From positions 1 to 16,160 of the forward strand of contig JANLID010000095.1 of NCBI GenBank assembly GCA_024654105.1: a stretch of DNA of 16,160 nt, in the 5' to 3' direction. Position numbers and translations under genes: made by a program. Positions 1-7,546 of this stretch are shown here, piece after piece. The notes below the pieces were generated by a model. It ran no database searches. It had not been told where the DNA came from and worked only from the letters and a program-made list of their open reading frames with translations. Position 1 is the stretch's first letter. The number at the start of each line of letters is the position of its first letter. Source of the DNA: Gallionella sp. (GTDB lineage Bacteria; Pseudomonadota; Gammaproteobacteria; Burkholderiales; Gallionellaceae).

Positions 1-134
1 CCGGCCAAATGGAAGAGCGCGAACGGATGATTGCCGAACGCGATGCGCTGCTGGCGTTGCGCACCGGGCAAATGGAAGAGCGCGAACGGATGATTGTCGA
101 ACGCGATGCGCTGCTGACGTTGCGCACCGGCCAA
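1..134 (+). repeat. 63-bp in-frame tandem repeat encoding coiled coil
   Basis: Units at 9-71 and 72-134 differ at only 3 of 63 positions. Bases 1-8 match the end of a preceding unit, so the array continues upstream. A third copy starting at 135 matches only over its first few codons. Because the unit is a multiple of three, gain or loss of copies would keep the reading frame. Confidence 0.85.
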
Positions 135-278
135 ATGGAGGAGCGCGATGCGCAGCTGGCGCAGCGCGCCGAACAGATTGCCGGGCTCAATCATGAGCTC
201 GATTATCGCGCCAGCCTGGCCTGGTGGCTCAAATCGCCCTGGCGCATCATCAAGCGGGCCATTCAAGGAAGCCACTGA
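1..278 (+). CDS. Coiled-coil protein, C-terminal fragment (start lies before the window)
   Basis: The reading frame is open from the window edge to a TGA at 276-278, and the first bases continue the same repeat, so the true start lies upstream. The visible part has two near-identical 21-residue units (MEERERMI.ERDALL.LRTGQ, starting at 9 and 72) and a third diverged unit from 135. They are rich in Glu and Arg with regularly spaced Leu and Met, as in a long alpha-helical coiled coil. After the helix comes a Trp- and Arg-rich tail (SLAWWLKSPWRIIKRAI). Similar tails end many coiled-coil-bearing glycosyltransferases and methyltransferases of surface polysaccharide clusters. From this fragment alone I cannot say what the N-terminal domain is. 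The next gene starts 6 bases after the stop, so the two are probably co-transcribed. Confidence 0.75.
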   Translation, partial: GQMEERERMIAERDALLALRTGQMEERERMIVERDALLTLRTGQMEERDAQLAQRAEQIAGLNHELDYRASLAWWLKSPWRIIKRAIQGSH

Positions 279-284
279 AACGCC

Positions 285-2552
285 ATGCCGCAGCCCGTAA
301 TCGATATCATCATTCCGGTTTACAACGCCTACGACGACCTGCAACGCTGTCTCGATAGCGTGTTGCGCACTGCCGCTTCCCCATGCCGCCTGATTCTGAT
401 CGACGATTGTTCGCCGGATAGCCGTATTGCCGGTTATTTCGAAACCCTGCGCGGCAAGGGCGACCCGCGCCTGCTGCTGCTCCGGAACGAGGTCAACCTC
501 GGTTTTGTCGGGACGGTGAACCGTGCCATGGCGCTGGGCCGGAACGATGTGATATTGCTTAATTCCGATACGGTCGTCACTTCTGGCTGGCTGGAAAAGA
601 TTCGCCGCTGCGCCGCATCCGATCCGCATATTGGCACGATCACGCCGTTTTCCAATAACGCGGAAATTTGTTCCTTTCCCAATTTTTGCGAAGATAACCC
701 GCTGCCGCCCGGCATGGACGCGGAAGATGTCAACCGCGCCATGGAGCAGGCCGCCGTGCCGCTCTATCCGGATATTCCCACCGGCGTCGGTTTTTGCATG
801 TTTATCCGGCGCGCGTTGCTGGATGAAATCGGCCTGTTTGATGCGGAAACCTTCGGGCTGGGTTATGGCGAGGAGAACGATTTCTGCATGCGGGCGGTGC
901 AGGCTGGCTACCGCAATGTGCTGTGCGACGACACATTTATCCTGCATGTGGGCAACAGTTCATTCGATAGCAAAAAGAGTGCGCTTACGCAGGAAAACAT
1001 GCAGCGCCTGGTCGCCAAGCATCCGGGCTATTTGCAAGAAGTCACCTCGTTCATCGCCGCGGATCCGCTCAAACCGATACGCGACCTGGCCTATTCATTC
1101 CTGAATCTGCAAGGCGAAACCGGTCAGCGGCACGGTGTGCTGCATATCCTGCACGGACGTCAGGGAGGCACCGAAAATCATATCCGCCATCTGATGGCGG
1201 CAGGCAAAGGGCGGCTGCGCCAATACCTGCTCGCCACTTTCGAGGATGTCTGGGTGCTGGAAGACGCGAACGGCGAGCGGCTGGTGACCTATCACGTCAA
1301 ACATGAGCAGGATGAGTTATGGGGGGCGCTGCTGGAGAGCCTGTGCGCCGCATTCAATATCCAGGTCTGCCATGTGCATCATCTCGCGGGGTGCAGGCTG
1401 GGGCTGCTGGAGGCGTTTGCCGCCTTGTCCGTCCCTTATGGGTTTACGGTGCACGATTTTTACCTGGCCTGCCCGACGATCAATTTGCTCGGGCCGGACG
1501 GCGATTATTGCGGCGCGCAGACCGGCCCGGATCATTGCCGCCAGTGCCTGGCCGCCCAAGCGGATTTTGCCGGGATCGATATTGTCGCCTGGCGTGAAGC
1601 CCATCGGAAATTTCTTGAGCGCGCCGCCTTTGTGATCGCGCCTTCGGCATGGGCCGGCTCCACATTAAAAAAATATTTCCCGCGAGACGACGTGACCGTG
1701 ATCCCTCACGGCTCCGGTCATGAGGGAGAGGTGCATGAAGATACAACATGCTCGGTGCTGCTGATGCCTGACGATGGGCGGGAAAACATCGGCGTGCTCG
1801 GGGCGATCGGGCCGGTCAAGGGCGCGCGGCGCCTGGAAAAACTGGTACAGCGCACACGCGAGCGCGACCTGCCGCTGCGCTGGGTGGTGGTCGGCTACCT
1901 CGACCGCCAGTTTCAGGCGTACCAGGACAAGGACAAGGTGCTGACGGTGCATGGCCAATACGATTCGCGGGATGTGGGGGCATTGCTGGAGCATTACCGG
2001 ATTCGCATCGCGGCATTTCCTTCCGCCGGGCCGGAAACCTATTGCTATACCCTGACTGAGGCATGGCAGGCAGGCAGGCCTGCGCTGGTGCCACCGATCG
2101 GTGCCTTGGGCGAGCGCGTGAGCGCAACGGGCGCGGGATGGTTGATGGAAAACTGGCAGGATGAGGATCGGATACTCGATCAGGTTCTCTCTATCCTGAA
2201 ACCGGGACATGAGGCTGACCTGGATCGGGCAATGCAGGCGGCAAGGGCGGTTCCGCTGTTTCCGCTTGCACGGATGGCAGAGGACACCGAGCGGATCTAT
2301 GGCCGCTTGACGGAGTCCGGCGCAAGGCAATCGCCACTGCCGAATTTGCGCCTGCACCACGCAGTGAGAATTGCTTCAGGCAGGGAGCAGGAGGCGGCAA
2401 AACAGGCAAGCCGCACTACTTGGTGGGACAGGTTGTTGCTGGCGCTGGCGCATGTTGCGTTACGCCTGCGTTATACCTTGCCGGGACGCTGGCTGTACCG
2501 GGTGGCGCCGGTGCGCTGGCAGCAGGGATTGAAGCGCCGCTTGCTGGGGTAG
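285..2552 (+). CDS. Two-domain glycosyltransferase (GT2 family N-terminal, GT4-like C-terminal)
   Basis: A 755-residue protein likely to transfer sugars from nucleotide-sugar donors during surface polysaccharide or glycoprotein glycan assembly at the cytoplasmic face of the membrane. Residues 5-235 form a GT-A fold of family GT2: IIIPVYNA at the start, DD at 40-41, the metal-binding LLNSD at 91-95, and GYGEENDF at 193-200 near the catalytic site. Residues 284-680 look like a GT-B fold of family GT4: HGRQGGTENHI at 290-300 in the glycine-rich loop and an EX7E motif (E584, E592) in GPETYCYTLTEAW. A Cys-rich stretch (C396, C409, C418, C421) lies between. The last 40 residues are basic with Trp and Leu and may touch the membrane. 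The ATG at 285 follows the previous stop by 6 bases with AAGGAAG upstream. Donor and acceptor sugars cannot be read from sequence. Confidence 0.9.
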   Translation: MPQPVIDIIIPVYNAYDDLQRCLDSVLRTAASPCRLILIDDCSPDSRIAGYFETLRGKGDPRLLLLRNEVNLGFVGTVNRAMALGRNDVILLNSDTVVTSGWLEKIRRCAASDPHIGTITPFSNNAEICSFPNFCEDNPLPPGMDAEDVNRAMEQAAVPLYPDIPTGVGFCMFIRRALLDEIGLFDAETFGLGYGEENDFCMRAVQAGYRNVLCDDTFILHVGNSSFDSKKSALTQENMQRLVAKHPGYLQEVTSFIAADPLKPIRDLAYSFLNLQGETGQRHGVLHILHGRQGGTENHIRHLMAAGKGRLRQYLLATFEDVWVLEDANGERLVTYHVKHEQDELWGALLESLCAAFNIQVCHVHHLAGCRLGLLEAFAALSVPYGFTVHDFYLACPTINLLGPDGDYCGAQTGPDHCRQCLAAQADFAGIDIVAWREAHRKFLERAAFVIAPSAWAGSTLKKYFPRDDVTVIPHGSGHEGEVHEDTTCSVLLMPDDGRENIGVLGAIGPVKGARRLEKLVQRTRERDLPLRWVVVGYLDRQFQAYQDKDKVLTVHGQYDSRDVGALLEHYRIRIAAFPSAGPETYCYTLTEAWQAGRPALVPPIGALGERVSATGAGWLMENWQDEDRILDQVLSILKPGHEADLDRAMQAARAVPLFPLARMAEDTERIYGRLTESGARQSPLPNLRLHHAVRIASGREQEAAKQASRTTWWDRLLLALAHVALRLRYTLPGRWLYRVAPVRWQQGLKRRLLG

Positions 2553-2668
2553 GCGTTACCATGTTTGCGCAGTATCCGGAACGGCGCAGCTATGGCTTGC
2601 AGTATTTTCCAATTCGGGTATGAGCCTGAAGCTGCTACGAACTGGGTGGTTGTTTGCGCCCTCGGTTC
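2553..2668 (+). other. Spacer between the glycosyltransferase and the toxin-antitoxin promoter
   Basis: This stretch runs up to the promoter. It could encode a 20-residue peptide (ATG 2561 to TGA 2623), but no ribosome-binding site or known family supports it. I see no terminator hairpin with a T run after the glycosyltransferase stop, so read-through into the toxin-antitoxin pair is possible. Confidence 0.5.
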
Positions 2669-2697
2669 TTGACCTTTTGTAATCGTTCGACTACAAT
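2669..2697 (+). promoter_or_regulatory. Sigma70-like promoter of the toxin-antitoxin pair
   Basis: TTGACC at 2669-2674 and TACAAT at 2692-2697 are separated by exactly 17 bases, each one mismatch from consensus. Transcription would be expected to start at about 2703-2706, essentially at the toxin ATG (2703). There is no purine-rich ribosome-binding site before that ATG, so the toxin message may be leaderless or nearly so. Confidence 0.8.
2677..2696 (+). promoter_or_regulatory. Palindromic operator, probable antitoxin binding site
   Basis: TTGTAATCGTTCGACTACAA is an inverted repeat: the arms TTGTA.TCG and CGA.TACAA match, giving 16 of 20 self-complementary positions around a TT centre. It fills the promoter spacer and overlaps the -10 box, so a bound protein would block RNA polymerase. 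Antitoxins with a helix-turn-helix commonly repress their own operon this way. That this antitoxin binds here is inference from position and symmetry. Confidence 0.7.
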
Positions 2698-2702
2698 TTT
2701 TC

Positions 2703-2999
2703 ATGTTCTCGATCAAACGCACCGACGAATTTAATGACTGGCTCAACGGTATTCGTGATGGCCTGACACAACGCCGTTTAGTGAAGCGTTTGCGTAAGGC
2801 CACGCTGGGCAACTTGGGTGATGTCACACCCGTTGGCGATGGTGTGTTCGAGACGCGCGAACATTTCGGGTCGGGCTGGCGTATGTGCTATATCCAACGC
2901 GGATCGGTGTTGATTGTGATGCTGGGCGGCGGTGACAAATCCACACAGACTGCCGATATTGCCAAGGCCGTGAAACTCGCGGCGAAGATTGAGGAGTAA
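2703..2999 (+). CDS. RelE/HigB-type toxin of a type II toxin-antitoxin system
   Basis: A 98-residue basic protein of the RelE/ParE-fold superfamily, in the subgroup often named addiction module killer protein (HigB-like). Members are usually ribosome-dependent mRNA endonucleases held in check by the partner antitoxin. Family marks visible are the N-terminal FSIKRTDEFNDWL, a basic helix at 21-33, GDVTPVGDGVFETR at 39-52, FGSGWRMCYI at 55-64, and the C-terminal GGGDKSTQ at 75-82 followed by DIAKA. Length is typical. The ATG at 2703 is the only reasonable start, since the next Met is at residue 61, yet no ribosome-binding site precedes it. The antitoxin begins three bases after its stop. The exact catalytic activity is not shown by sequence. 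Confidence 0.88.
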   Translation: MFSIKRTDEFNDWLNGIRDGLTQRRLVKRLRKATLGNLGDVTPVGDGVFETREHFGSGWRMCYIQRGSVLIVMLGGGDKSTQTADIAKAVKLAAKIEE

Positions 3000-3002
3000 A
3001 CC

Positions 3003-3308
3003 ATGACCAAGAAAATCCGCATTGCCGACCTGCCTGATTTTGACGCCGCCGAATATCTCGATAGCGAACAGGCGATTGCTGAGTATCTGACTGTTGTTTT
3101 GGAAGATAACGATGCATCCTTACTGGCAGCCGCCTTGGGCGACATTGCCCGCGCGCGGGGTATGAGCGAGATCGCCAAACAATCCGGCCTGACCCGCGAG
3201 GCTCTGTATAAGGCGCTCAGACCGAATGCTCACCCGCGCTTTGACACGATCAGTCGTGTCTGTGCGGCACTGGGTGTGCGGCTGGTGGCGCAAGCGGTTC
3301 ACGTGTGA
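3003..3308 (+). CDS. HigA-like antitoxin with helix-turn-helix
   Basis: A 101-residue protein expected to bind and neutralise the toxin just upstream and to repress the shared promoter. It matches the addiction module antidote family that pairs with this toxin type: an N-terminal segment with the typical DFDAAEYLDSEQAIAEYL, then a Cro/C1-type helix-turn-helix at about residues 53-73 (GMSEIAKQSGLTREALYKAL), followed by HPRFDTISRVCAALGVRL at 77-94. A strong site, GAGGAG at 2991-2996, overlaps the end of the toxin gene and lies 6 bases before the ATG. Thus the antitoxin has a good ribosome-binding site and the toxin has none, which would favour antitoxin excess. The operon order is toxin first. 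Confidence 0.88.
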   Translation: MTKKIRIADLPDFDAAEYLDSEQAIAEYLTVVLEDNDASLLAAALGDIARARGMSEIAKQSGLTREALYKALRPNAHPRFDTISRVCAALGVRLVAQAVHV

Positions 3309-3393
3309 ATCTCCATAGTAAAAAAGCTTAACTCGGACATTGCAGCGCCAATCGACGGCATAAGTTCAAGGCAGCGTGCCACGGCTACACGAA

Positions 3394-3414
3394 TTCCCAC
3401 GCGGCGCGTGGGAA
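3394..3414. repeat. REP-like palindrome (9-bp stem, 3-base loop)
   Basis: TTCCCACGC at 3394-3402 and GCGTGGGAA at 3406-3414 are perfect inverted repeats around GGC. Short palindromes with TTCCCACGC/GCGTGGGAA arms occur as dispersed intergenic repeats in many proteobacterial genomes, so this is probably one copy. It has no T run after it, which argues against a simple terminator, although it could stabilise the 3' end of the toxin-antitoxin message. Confidence 0.6.
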
Positions 3415-3431
3415 CGGGGCTAGGATACAAA

Positions 3432-3466
3432 AATCCCCCTCAACCCCCCCTTTTGCAAAGGTGGAA
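3432..3466. repeat. C-rich hairpin, probable dispersed-repeat remnant
   Basis: The stretch AATCCCCCTCAACCCCCCC followed by TTTTGCAAAGGTGG contains an imperfect hairpin: CCCCCTTT at 3446-3453 pairs with AAAGGTGG at 3457-3464 with one mismatch. Similar ATCCCCCTC...CCCCCTTT...AAAGGGGG modules recur between genes in several proteobacteria. Calling it a mobile-element remnant is inference. It lies 55 bases before the next gene and might affect its leader. Confidence 0.4.
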
Positions 3467-3520
3467 ACTGGTTGAATTTTTCAATGAATTATTTGGGTTA
3501 AAACTTAAGGCTTTTATTTC

Positions 3521-6500
3521 ATGACTACAGCTACTGAATGGTTTCAGCGCGGCGTGGCGCGGCAGAATGCAGGGGATGCTTTCGAGGCGATCAATTGCTA
3601 CGGCCGCGTGATTGCCTTGGGCGGGAAAACTTTCGAGGTTTATTACAACCTGGCATTCGCGCTGCAGGCAATAGGGAAAGAGGATGAGGCGCTGGCAAAT
3701 TATATTGAAGCTGCGCGCCTGAATCCGGGTTTTGCGCAAGCGCATAACAACCTGGGCAATATTTTCCTGAAACGCCAGCGGCTGGAAGAGGCGCAGAATA
3801 GTTATGAGCGCGCGTTGACGATTAATTCCGGGCTGGTTCAGGCGCACTTCAATCTGGGGTTGGTGCTGAAAAAGCGCGGGGCACTGACGCAGGCGGCCGA
3901 GCATTTTCGCGCAGCATGCCAATTGAACCCTGATTACACGGAAGCCTGGGACAATCTCTGCGGTCTGTTGCTGGGCCTCAAGCGTACCGAAGAGTGGCTG
4001 GAGGCGTTTCTCGCCTTCGAGAAAACGGCGCAACCATCTTCCTTTCTGGTGCTAACCGGGCTGACGAGCTGCCGCTATCTGGGAGATTTCGAACGCGAGC
4101 AACGCTATCTGGCGCAGGCACTCGACTGGCAATTTGGCGCGCAGGAGACGGAAATGGTATCCCGCCTGCTGGGGATGATCCAGTATTTCGATGCCGGGCA
4201 GGAGCAGTTGCTCCGGCTGTATCAACGCTACAACCAGCTTGTATCGCAGAGCCACGCCGCCGATGCGCCATTGCTGCTGCCGCGCCGGACCCGTGGCGAT
4301 AAATTGCGCGTGGGTTATCTTTCCCCGGATTTCCGTACCCATGTGATGGGTCTGCTCATGGCCGAGGTTTTCAAGCGCCATGACGGCAGCCGGTTTGAAG
4401 TTTACGCTTACTCTCTCGCCGAGCCGTTATTTGATGATGCCGTCACGGCGAGCTTCAAGGCGCTAAGCCACAAGTTTGTCACTGTCGCCAAGTTAAGCGA
4501 ACAGCAGGCCGCGCGGTTGATCGCGGAAGACGACCCAGATATTCTGGTGGACCTGGGAGGACATGCGGCTTATGCCAAACCGGCCATCATGGCGTATAAG
4601 CCGGCGCGTATCCAGATCACCCATCTTGGCTACCATGGCGCGCTGGGGATCGATACGGTCGATTACAAGCTCACGGATGCCTATGCCGACCTGCCGGAAA
4701 ATACTGATTTCCTGCTCGAGGACTTGTTGCCCATGGAGGGTTGTGTTTTCCCCTTCCGCCATGTCGATCCGGCGCAGGAGTACGGCTATTCTCGTGCGGC
4801 GCTGGGCCTGGAGGGCAAGATCGTGTTCGGCGTGTTTGTGAATATCATGAAGTTAAGCCCGCGCTGCCTGTCGGTCTGGCGTGCGGTTCTGGATAAAGTC
4901 GAGCATGGCATGCTGGCATTTTCCCCGTTGCATACCGGCGAATATCCAAGCTTTGTGCGGCAGGTGAAGGCGGCTGGCATCCCTGAGGAAAAAGTTGTTT
5001 TTATCCCGCCTTCCAAAGACGAAGGCATGGGACGGGCGCGGTATCATTTGGTGGATATTGTGCTGGACACCTTCCCCTATAGCGGCGGAGATACCACGCT
5101 TGCCGCCCTCGATATGGGCGTGCCAGTCGTTACCTTGGCCGGAAAACGCCATAGTGAAAGAACTTCCTACAGTATTCTGAAAAACCTGGGCGTTGAATCC
5201 ACCATTGCGACCAAAGAGCAGGACTTTGTCGCCATTGCCCACCGTCTGGCGACTGACCTGGCATTCCGCGAAAGTGTCAAGAATGAGATACGGGCAGGAC
5301 TGAAAGATTCGCCGTTGGTGGATACGGATGCTTACGTGCGCCACCTCGAAGACGCTTATTTGCGCGCCGCACAAGAAAAAGCGCTTTTTTCCGGCTCTGC
5401 CGGAAAGTTGACAGTGGGTGAATTGAAATCCATGTTTCAGGAAGCGTTGCGGCTCCATCAGGCGAATCAATTGCCGGAAGCCGAAAATCTTTATCGCCAG
5501 GTGCTGGAGGATCAACCGGAATACGCGTCGGCTTCCTATATGCTGGGCATGTCGCTCAAGGCGCACGGAGAAATGGAAGCGGCGCGCTCCTGTTTCGAGC
5601 AGGCCGTCAGCAATGCGCCGCGCTACGCCGATGCCTGGGCCGCGCTGGGGCGGCTTGATTATGCCGGGGGCAGGTATGCGGAAGCGGTTGATGCTTTTCG
5701 TCAGGTGCTCGACATCAGGCCGGAGTCGATCGAGATACTGAATGACCTGGGTTTGGCGCTGGGCTATCTGGGGCAGGCAAAAGAAGCCATCGACACATTG
5801 CGTCAGGCAGTCACTGCCATGCCCAATGATGCAGATAGCCATTTCAATCTGGGGGTGGCTTTTCAGAAACTGGGCAAAGCAAATGAAGCCATTGCCGAGT
5901 ACCTCCGTGTCATCATGTTGCAACCCGACAACACAGACGCCTATTTTAATGTGGGCGTGGCGTTGCAGGAGTTCGGGCAGGGAGAAAGGGCGGCGGGCTA
6001 TTATCGCCGCGTGCTGGAGTTTCAACCGGGAAACGCATCGGCATACCAGGCCTTGGGCGAGGTCTTGCTGGCGGGCGGTAAAATCGGCCTGTGGCTGGAA
6101 AATTTCCGGCAGTTCGAGCGGCACTGTGAACCGGGCTTGCAACTCGCCCTGTATGCGCTTGAGGCGTGCCAGTACCTTGGCGAAACGAAAGAAGGCGAGC
6201 GTTATCTCAATGGTTTGTTGCAAGGGGAATATCCGCATAAGGATTTGAAAGATTTGCTGGATGGCCTTTCACAATTGGTGTATTCGCTGCTGTTTTTTGA
6301 TGTAGACGGGCGGCAGATGTTGCATCTTTATCAGAGCTACAATCTGGCGCTGAAACAGGTTTTTCCCGAGCGCATGGCTTTGCCTGAAAGACGCCGCCCC
6401 GGAAAAATCCGCCTGGGTTATCTTTCGGGTGACCTGCGCAACCATGTCATGGGCAAAATGGTGTATCAGGCAATCAGCCGCCATGACGCCTCCCGCTTCG

Positions 6501-7513
6501 AGGTTTACTGCTATTCCCTTTCGCATATACAGGATGAATGGACCGGCAAGTTTGTTGCAGCCAGCCACAAATTCGTCAAATTGAAGGCACTTGATGATAT
6601 CGCGGCGGCCAAGCTGATTGCACGGGACGAGCTGGACATCCTGGTGGATTTGTCATCTCACACGCAAGGTGCCTCCCCGGGTATTCTGGCGCTGAAGCCG
6701 GCGCGGGTGCAGATCACGCACATCGCAAGCGCCGGTGCGGTAGGGTGTGACGCGATCGATTACAAGCTGACCGATCATTTCGCCGATGTGCCGGATAACC
6801 AGAATTATCAGATTGAAACGTTGCTGCCGATGCAGGGTTGCGTGTATCCGTATCGGCATATCCCTCCCGCGCAGGATCACGGTTACGCGCGAAGCAAACT
6901 CGGCTTGCCGGAAAATGCGGTGATCCTGGCGGCGTTCGTGACCTTGCTGAAGCTGAGTCCGCGCTGCCTGGCGATCTGGCGCACGGTGCTGGAGCGATTG
7001 CCAATGGCTTACCTGGCCTTTTCACCCTTGAGTGCCGAGGCGCAACTTTATTACCTGAAACGTGTCAGGGAAGCCGGGATTGACGCTACACGCATCGTGT
7101 TCATTCCTGCCGCAGCTGATGAATCAGTCAACCAGGCGCGCTACAGCGTGGTGGATATTTCTCTTGACCCTTTCCCCTACGGCGGAGCGAACGGAACGCT
7201 TGAGGCGCTGGACATGGGCGTACCCGTGGTGACCCTGTGTGGCAAGCGCCATGGCGAACGGTCGTCTTTCAGCATTCTGGAAAATCTCGGTGTGGTGGAT
7301 ACGATTGCGCAAAGCGGGCAGGAATATGTCGAGCTTGTGGCGCGTCTGGCAACGGACAGGTTGTTTTATACAACCGTGAAGGAAAAAATTCTGGCCGGTC
7401 TCGCGCAGTCACCACTGGTGGATATGGACGGCCACACACGCAACTTGGAAGCGGCTTACCTTCAGGCGCTCAGGGAAAAAGGGAGGGAAGGGTTTGATGA
7501 ACTGTCAGAGTAA
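3521..7513 (+). CDS. Tandem double TPR-GT41 protein, putative SPINDLY-type O-GlcNAc transferase
   Basis: A 1330-residue protein made of two copies of a TPR plus SPINDLY/OGT-like catalytic module; usual bacterial members carry one. The family transfers GlcNAc or another sugar from a nucleotide donor to Ser/Thr of proteins, with TPRs binding the acceptor, in the cytoplasm. Module 1: about five TPRs (4-174), then GT41 at 262-615 with GYLSPDFRTH (H274), LGYHGALG (369-376), the donor-site Lys in NIMKLSP (K444) and LDTFPYSGGDTT (515-526). Module 2: about seven TPRs (635-873), then GT41 at 962-1315 with GYLSGDLRNH (H975), LLKLSP (K1144) and a divergent LDPFPYGGANGT (1215-1226). The catalytic halves align by eye at a constant spacing of about 700 residues with obvious similarity, so this is an internal duplication. 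The next gene starts 33 bases downstream. Substrate is unknown. Confidence 0.9.
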   Translation: MTTATEWFQRGVARQNAGDAFEAINCYGRVIALGGKTFEVYYNLAFALQAIGKEDEALANYIEAARLNPGFAQAHNNLGNIFLKRQRLEEAQNSYERALTINSGLVQAHFNLGLVLKKRGALTQAAEHFRAACQLNPDYTEAWDNLCGLLLGLKRTEEWLEAFLAFEKTAQPSSFLVLTGLTSCRYLGDFEREQRYLAQALDWQFGAQETEMVSRLLGMIQYFDAGQEQLLRLYQRYNQLVSQSHAADAPLLLPRRTRGDKLRVGYLSPDFRTHVMGLLMAEVFKRHDGSRFEVYAYSLAEPLFDDAVTASFKALSHKFVTVAKLSEQQAARLIAEDDPDILVDLGGHAAYAKPAIMAYKPARIQITHLGYHGALGIDTVDYKLTDAYADLPENTDFLLEDLLPMEGCVFPFRHVDPAQEYGYSRAALGLEGKIVFGVFVNIMKLSPRCLSVWRAVLDKVEHGMLAFSPLHTGEYPSFVRQVKAAGIPEEKVVFIPPSKDEGMGRARYHLVDIVLDTFPYSGGDTTLAALDMGVPVVTLAGKRHSERTSYSILKNLGVESTIATKEQDFVAIAHRLATDLAFRESVKNEIRAGLKDSPLVDTDAYVRHLEDAYLRAAQEKALFSGSAGKLTVGELKSMFQEALRLHQANQLPEAENLYRQVLEDQPEYASASYMLGMSLKAHGEMEAARSCFEQAVSNAPRYADAWAALGRLDYAGGRYAEAVDAFRQVLDIRPESIEILNDLGLALGYLGQAKEAIDTLRQAVTAMPNDADSHFNLGVAFQKLGKANEAIAEYLRVIMLQPDNTDAYFNVGVALQEFGQGERAAGYYRRVLEFQPGNASAYQALGEVLLAGGKIGLWLENFRQFERHCEPGLQLALYALEACQYLGETKEGERYLNGLLQGEYPHKDLKDLLDGLSQLVYSLLFFDVDGRQMLHLYQSYNLALKQVFPERMALPERRRPGKIRLGYLSGDLRNHVMGKMVYQAISRHDASRFEVYCYSLSHIQDEWTGKFVAASHKFVKLKALDDIAAAKLIARDELDILVDLSSHTQGASPGILALKPARVQITHIASAGAVGCDAIDYKLTDHFADVPDNQNYQIETLLPMQGCVYPYRHIPPAQDHGYARSKLGLPENAVILAAFVTLLKLSPRCLAIWRTVLERLPMAYLAFSPLSAEAQLYYLKRVREAGIDATRIVFIPAAADESVNQARYSVVDISLDPFPYGGANGTLEALDMGVPVVTLCGKRHGERSSFSILENLGVVDTIAQSGQEYVELVARLATDRLFYTTVKEKILAGLAQSPLVDMDGHTRNLEAAYLQALREKGREGFDELSE

Positions 7514-7546
7514 TCCATATCCCGTGCCAGGAGAGAGGGAGCATCG

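Larger units (their letters stand above)
3309..3520 (+). other. Intergenic spacer before the GT41 operon
   Basis: This 212-base spacer separates the antitoxin from the double GT41 gene. It holds the two hairpin repeats listed separately and a small TTGAA-TTT-TTCAA dyad at 3472-3484. I see no convincing -35/-10 pair, yet a promoter for the downstream genes is expected here. AAGG at 3507-3510, 10 bases before the ATG at 3521, is a modest ribosome-binding site. Confidence 0.5.

Noticed and set aside
1..134. CRISPR array
   Set aside because: The repeat is contiguous, in frame and encodes a coiled coil. There are no spacers.
1665..2360. Minus-strand open frame (231 codons) opposite the GT2-GT4 gene
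   Set aside because: It overlaps the GT4 domain with its EX7E motif on the plus strand, and the antisense product looks like a frame shadow.
2561..2623. Possible 20-residue peptide after the glycosyltransferase
   Set aside because: No ribosome-binding site, no known family, and too short to support as a gene.
3472..3503. Promoter for the double GT41 gene from TTGAAT and TTAAAA
   Set aside because: The spacing is 20 bases and the boxes are weak, so I do not call it a promoter.
4853..6238. Long minus-strand open frame (461 codons) opposite the double GT41 gene
   Set aside because: The plus strand encodes clear GT41 and TPR motifs here. The antisense frame shows no domain and arises from codon bias of the real gene.
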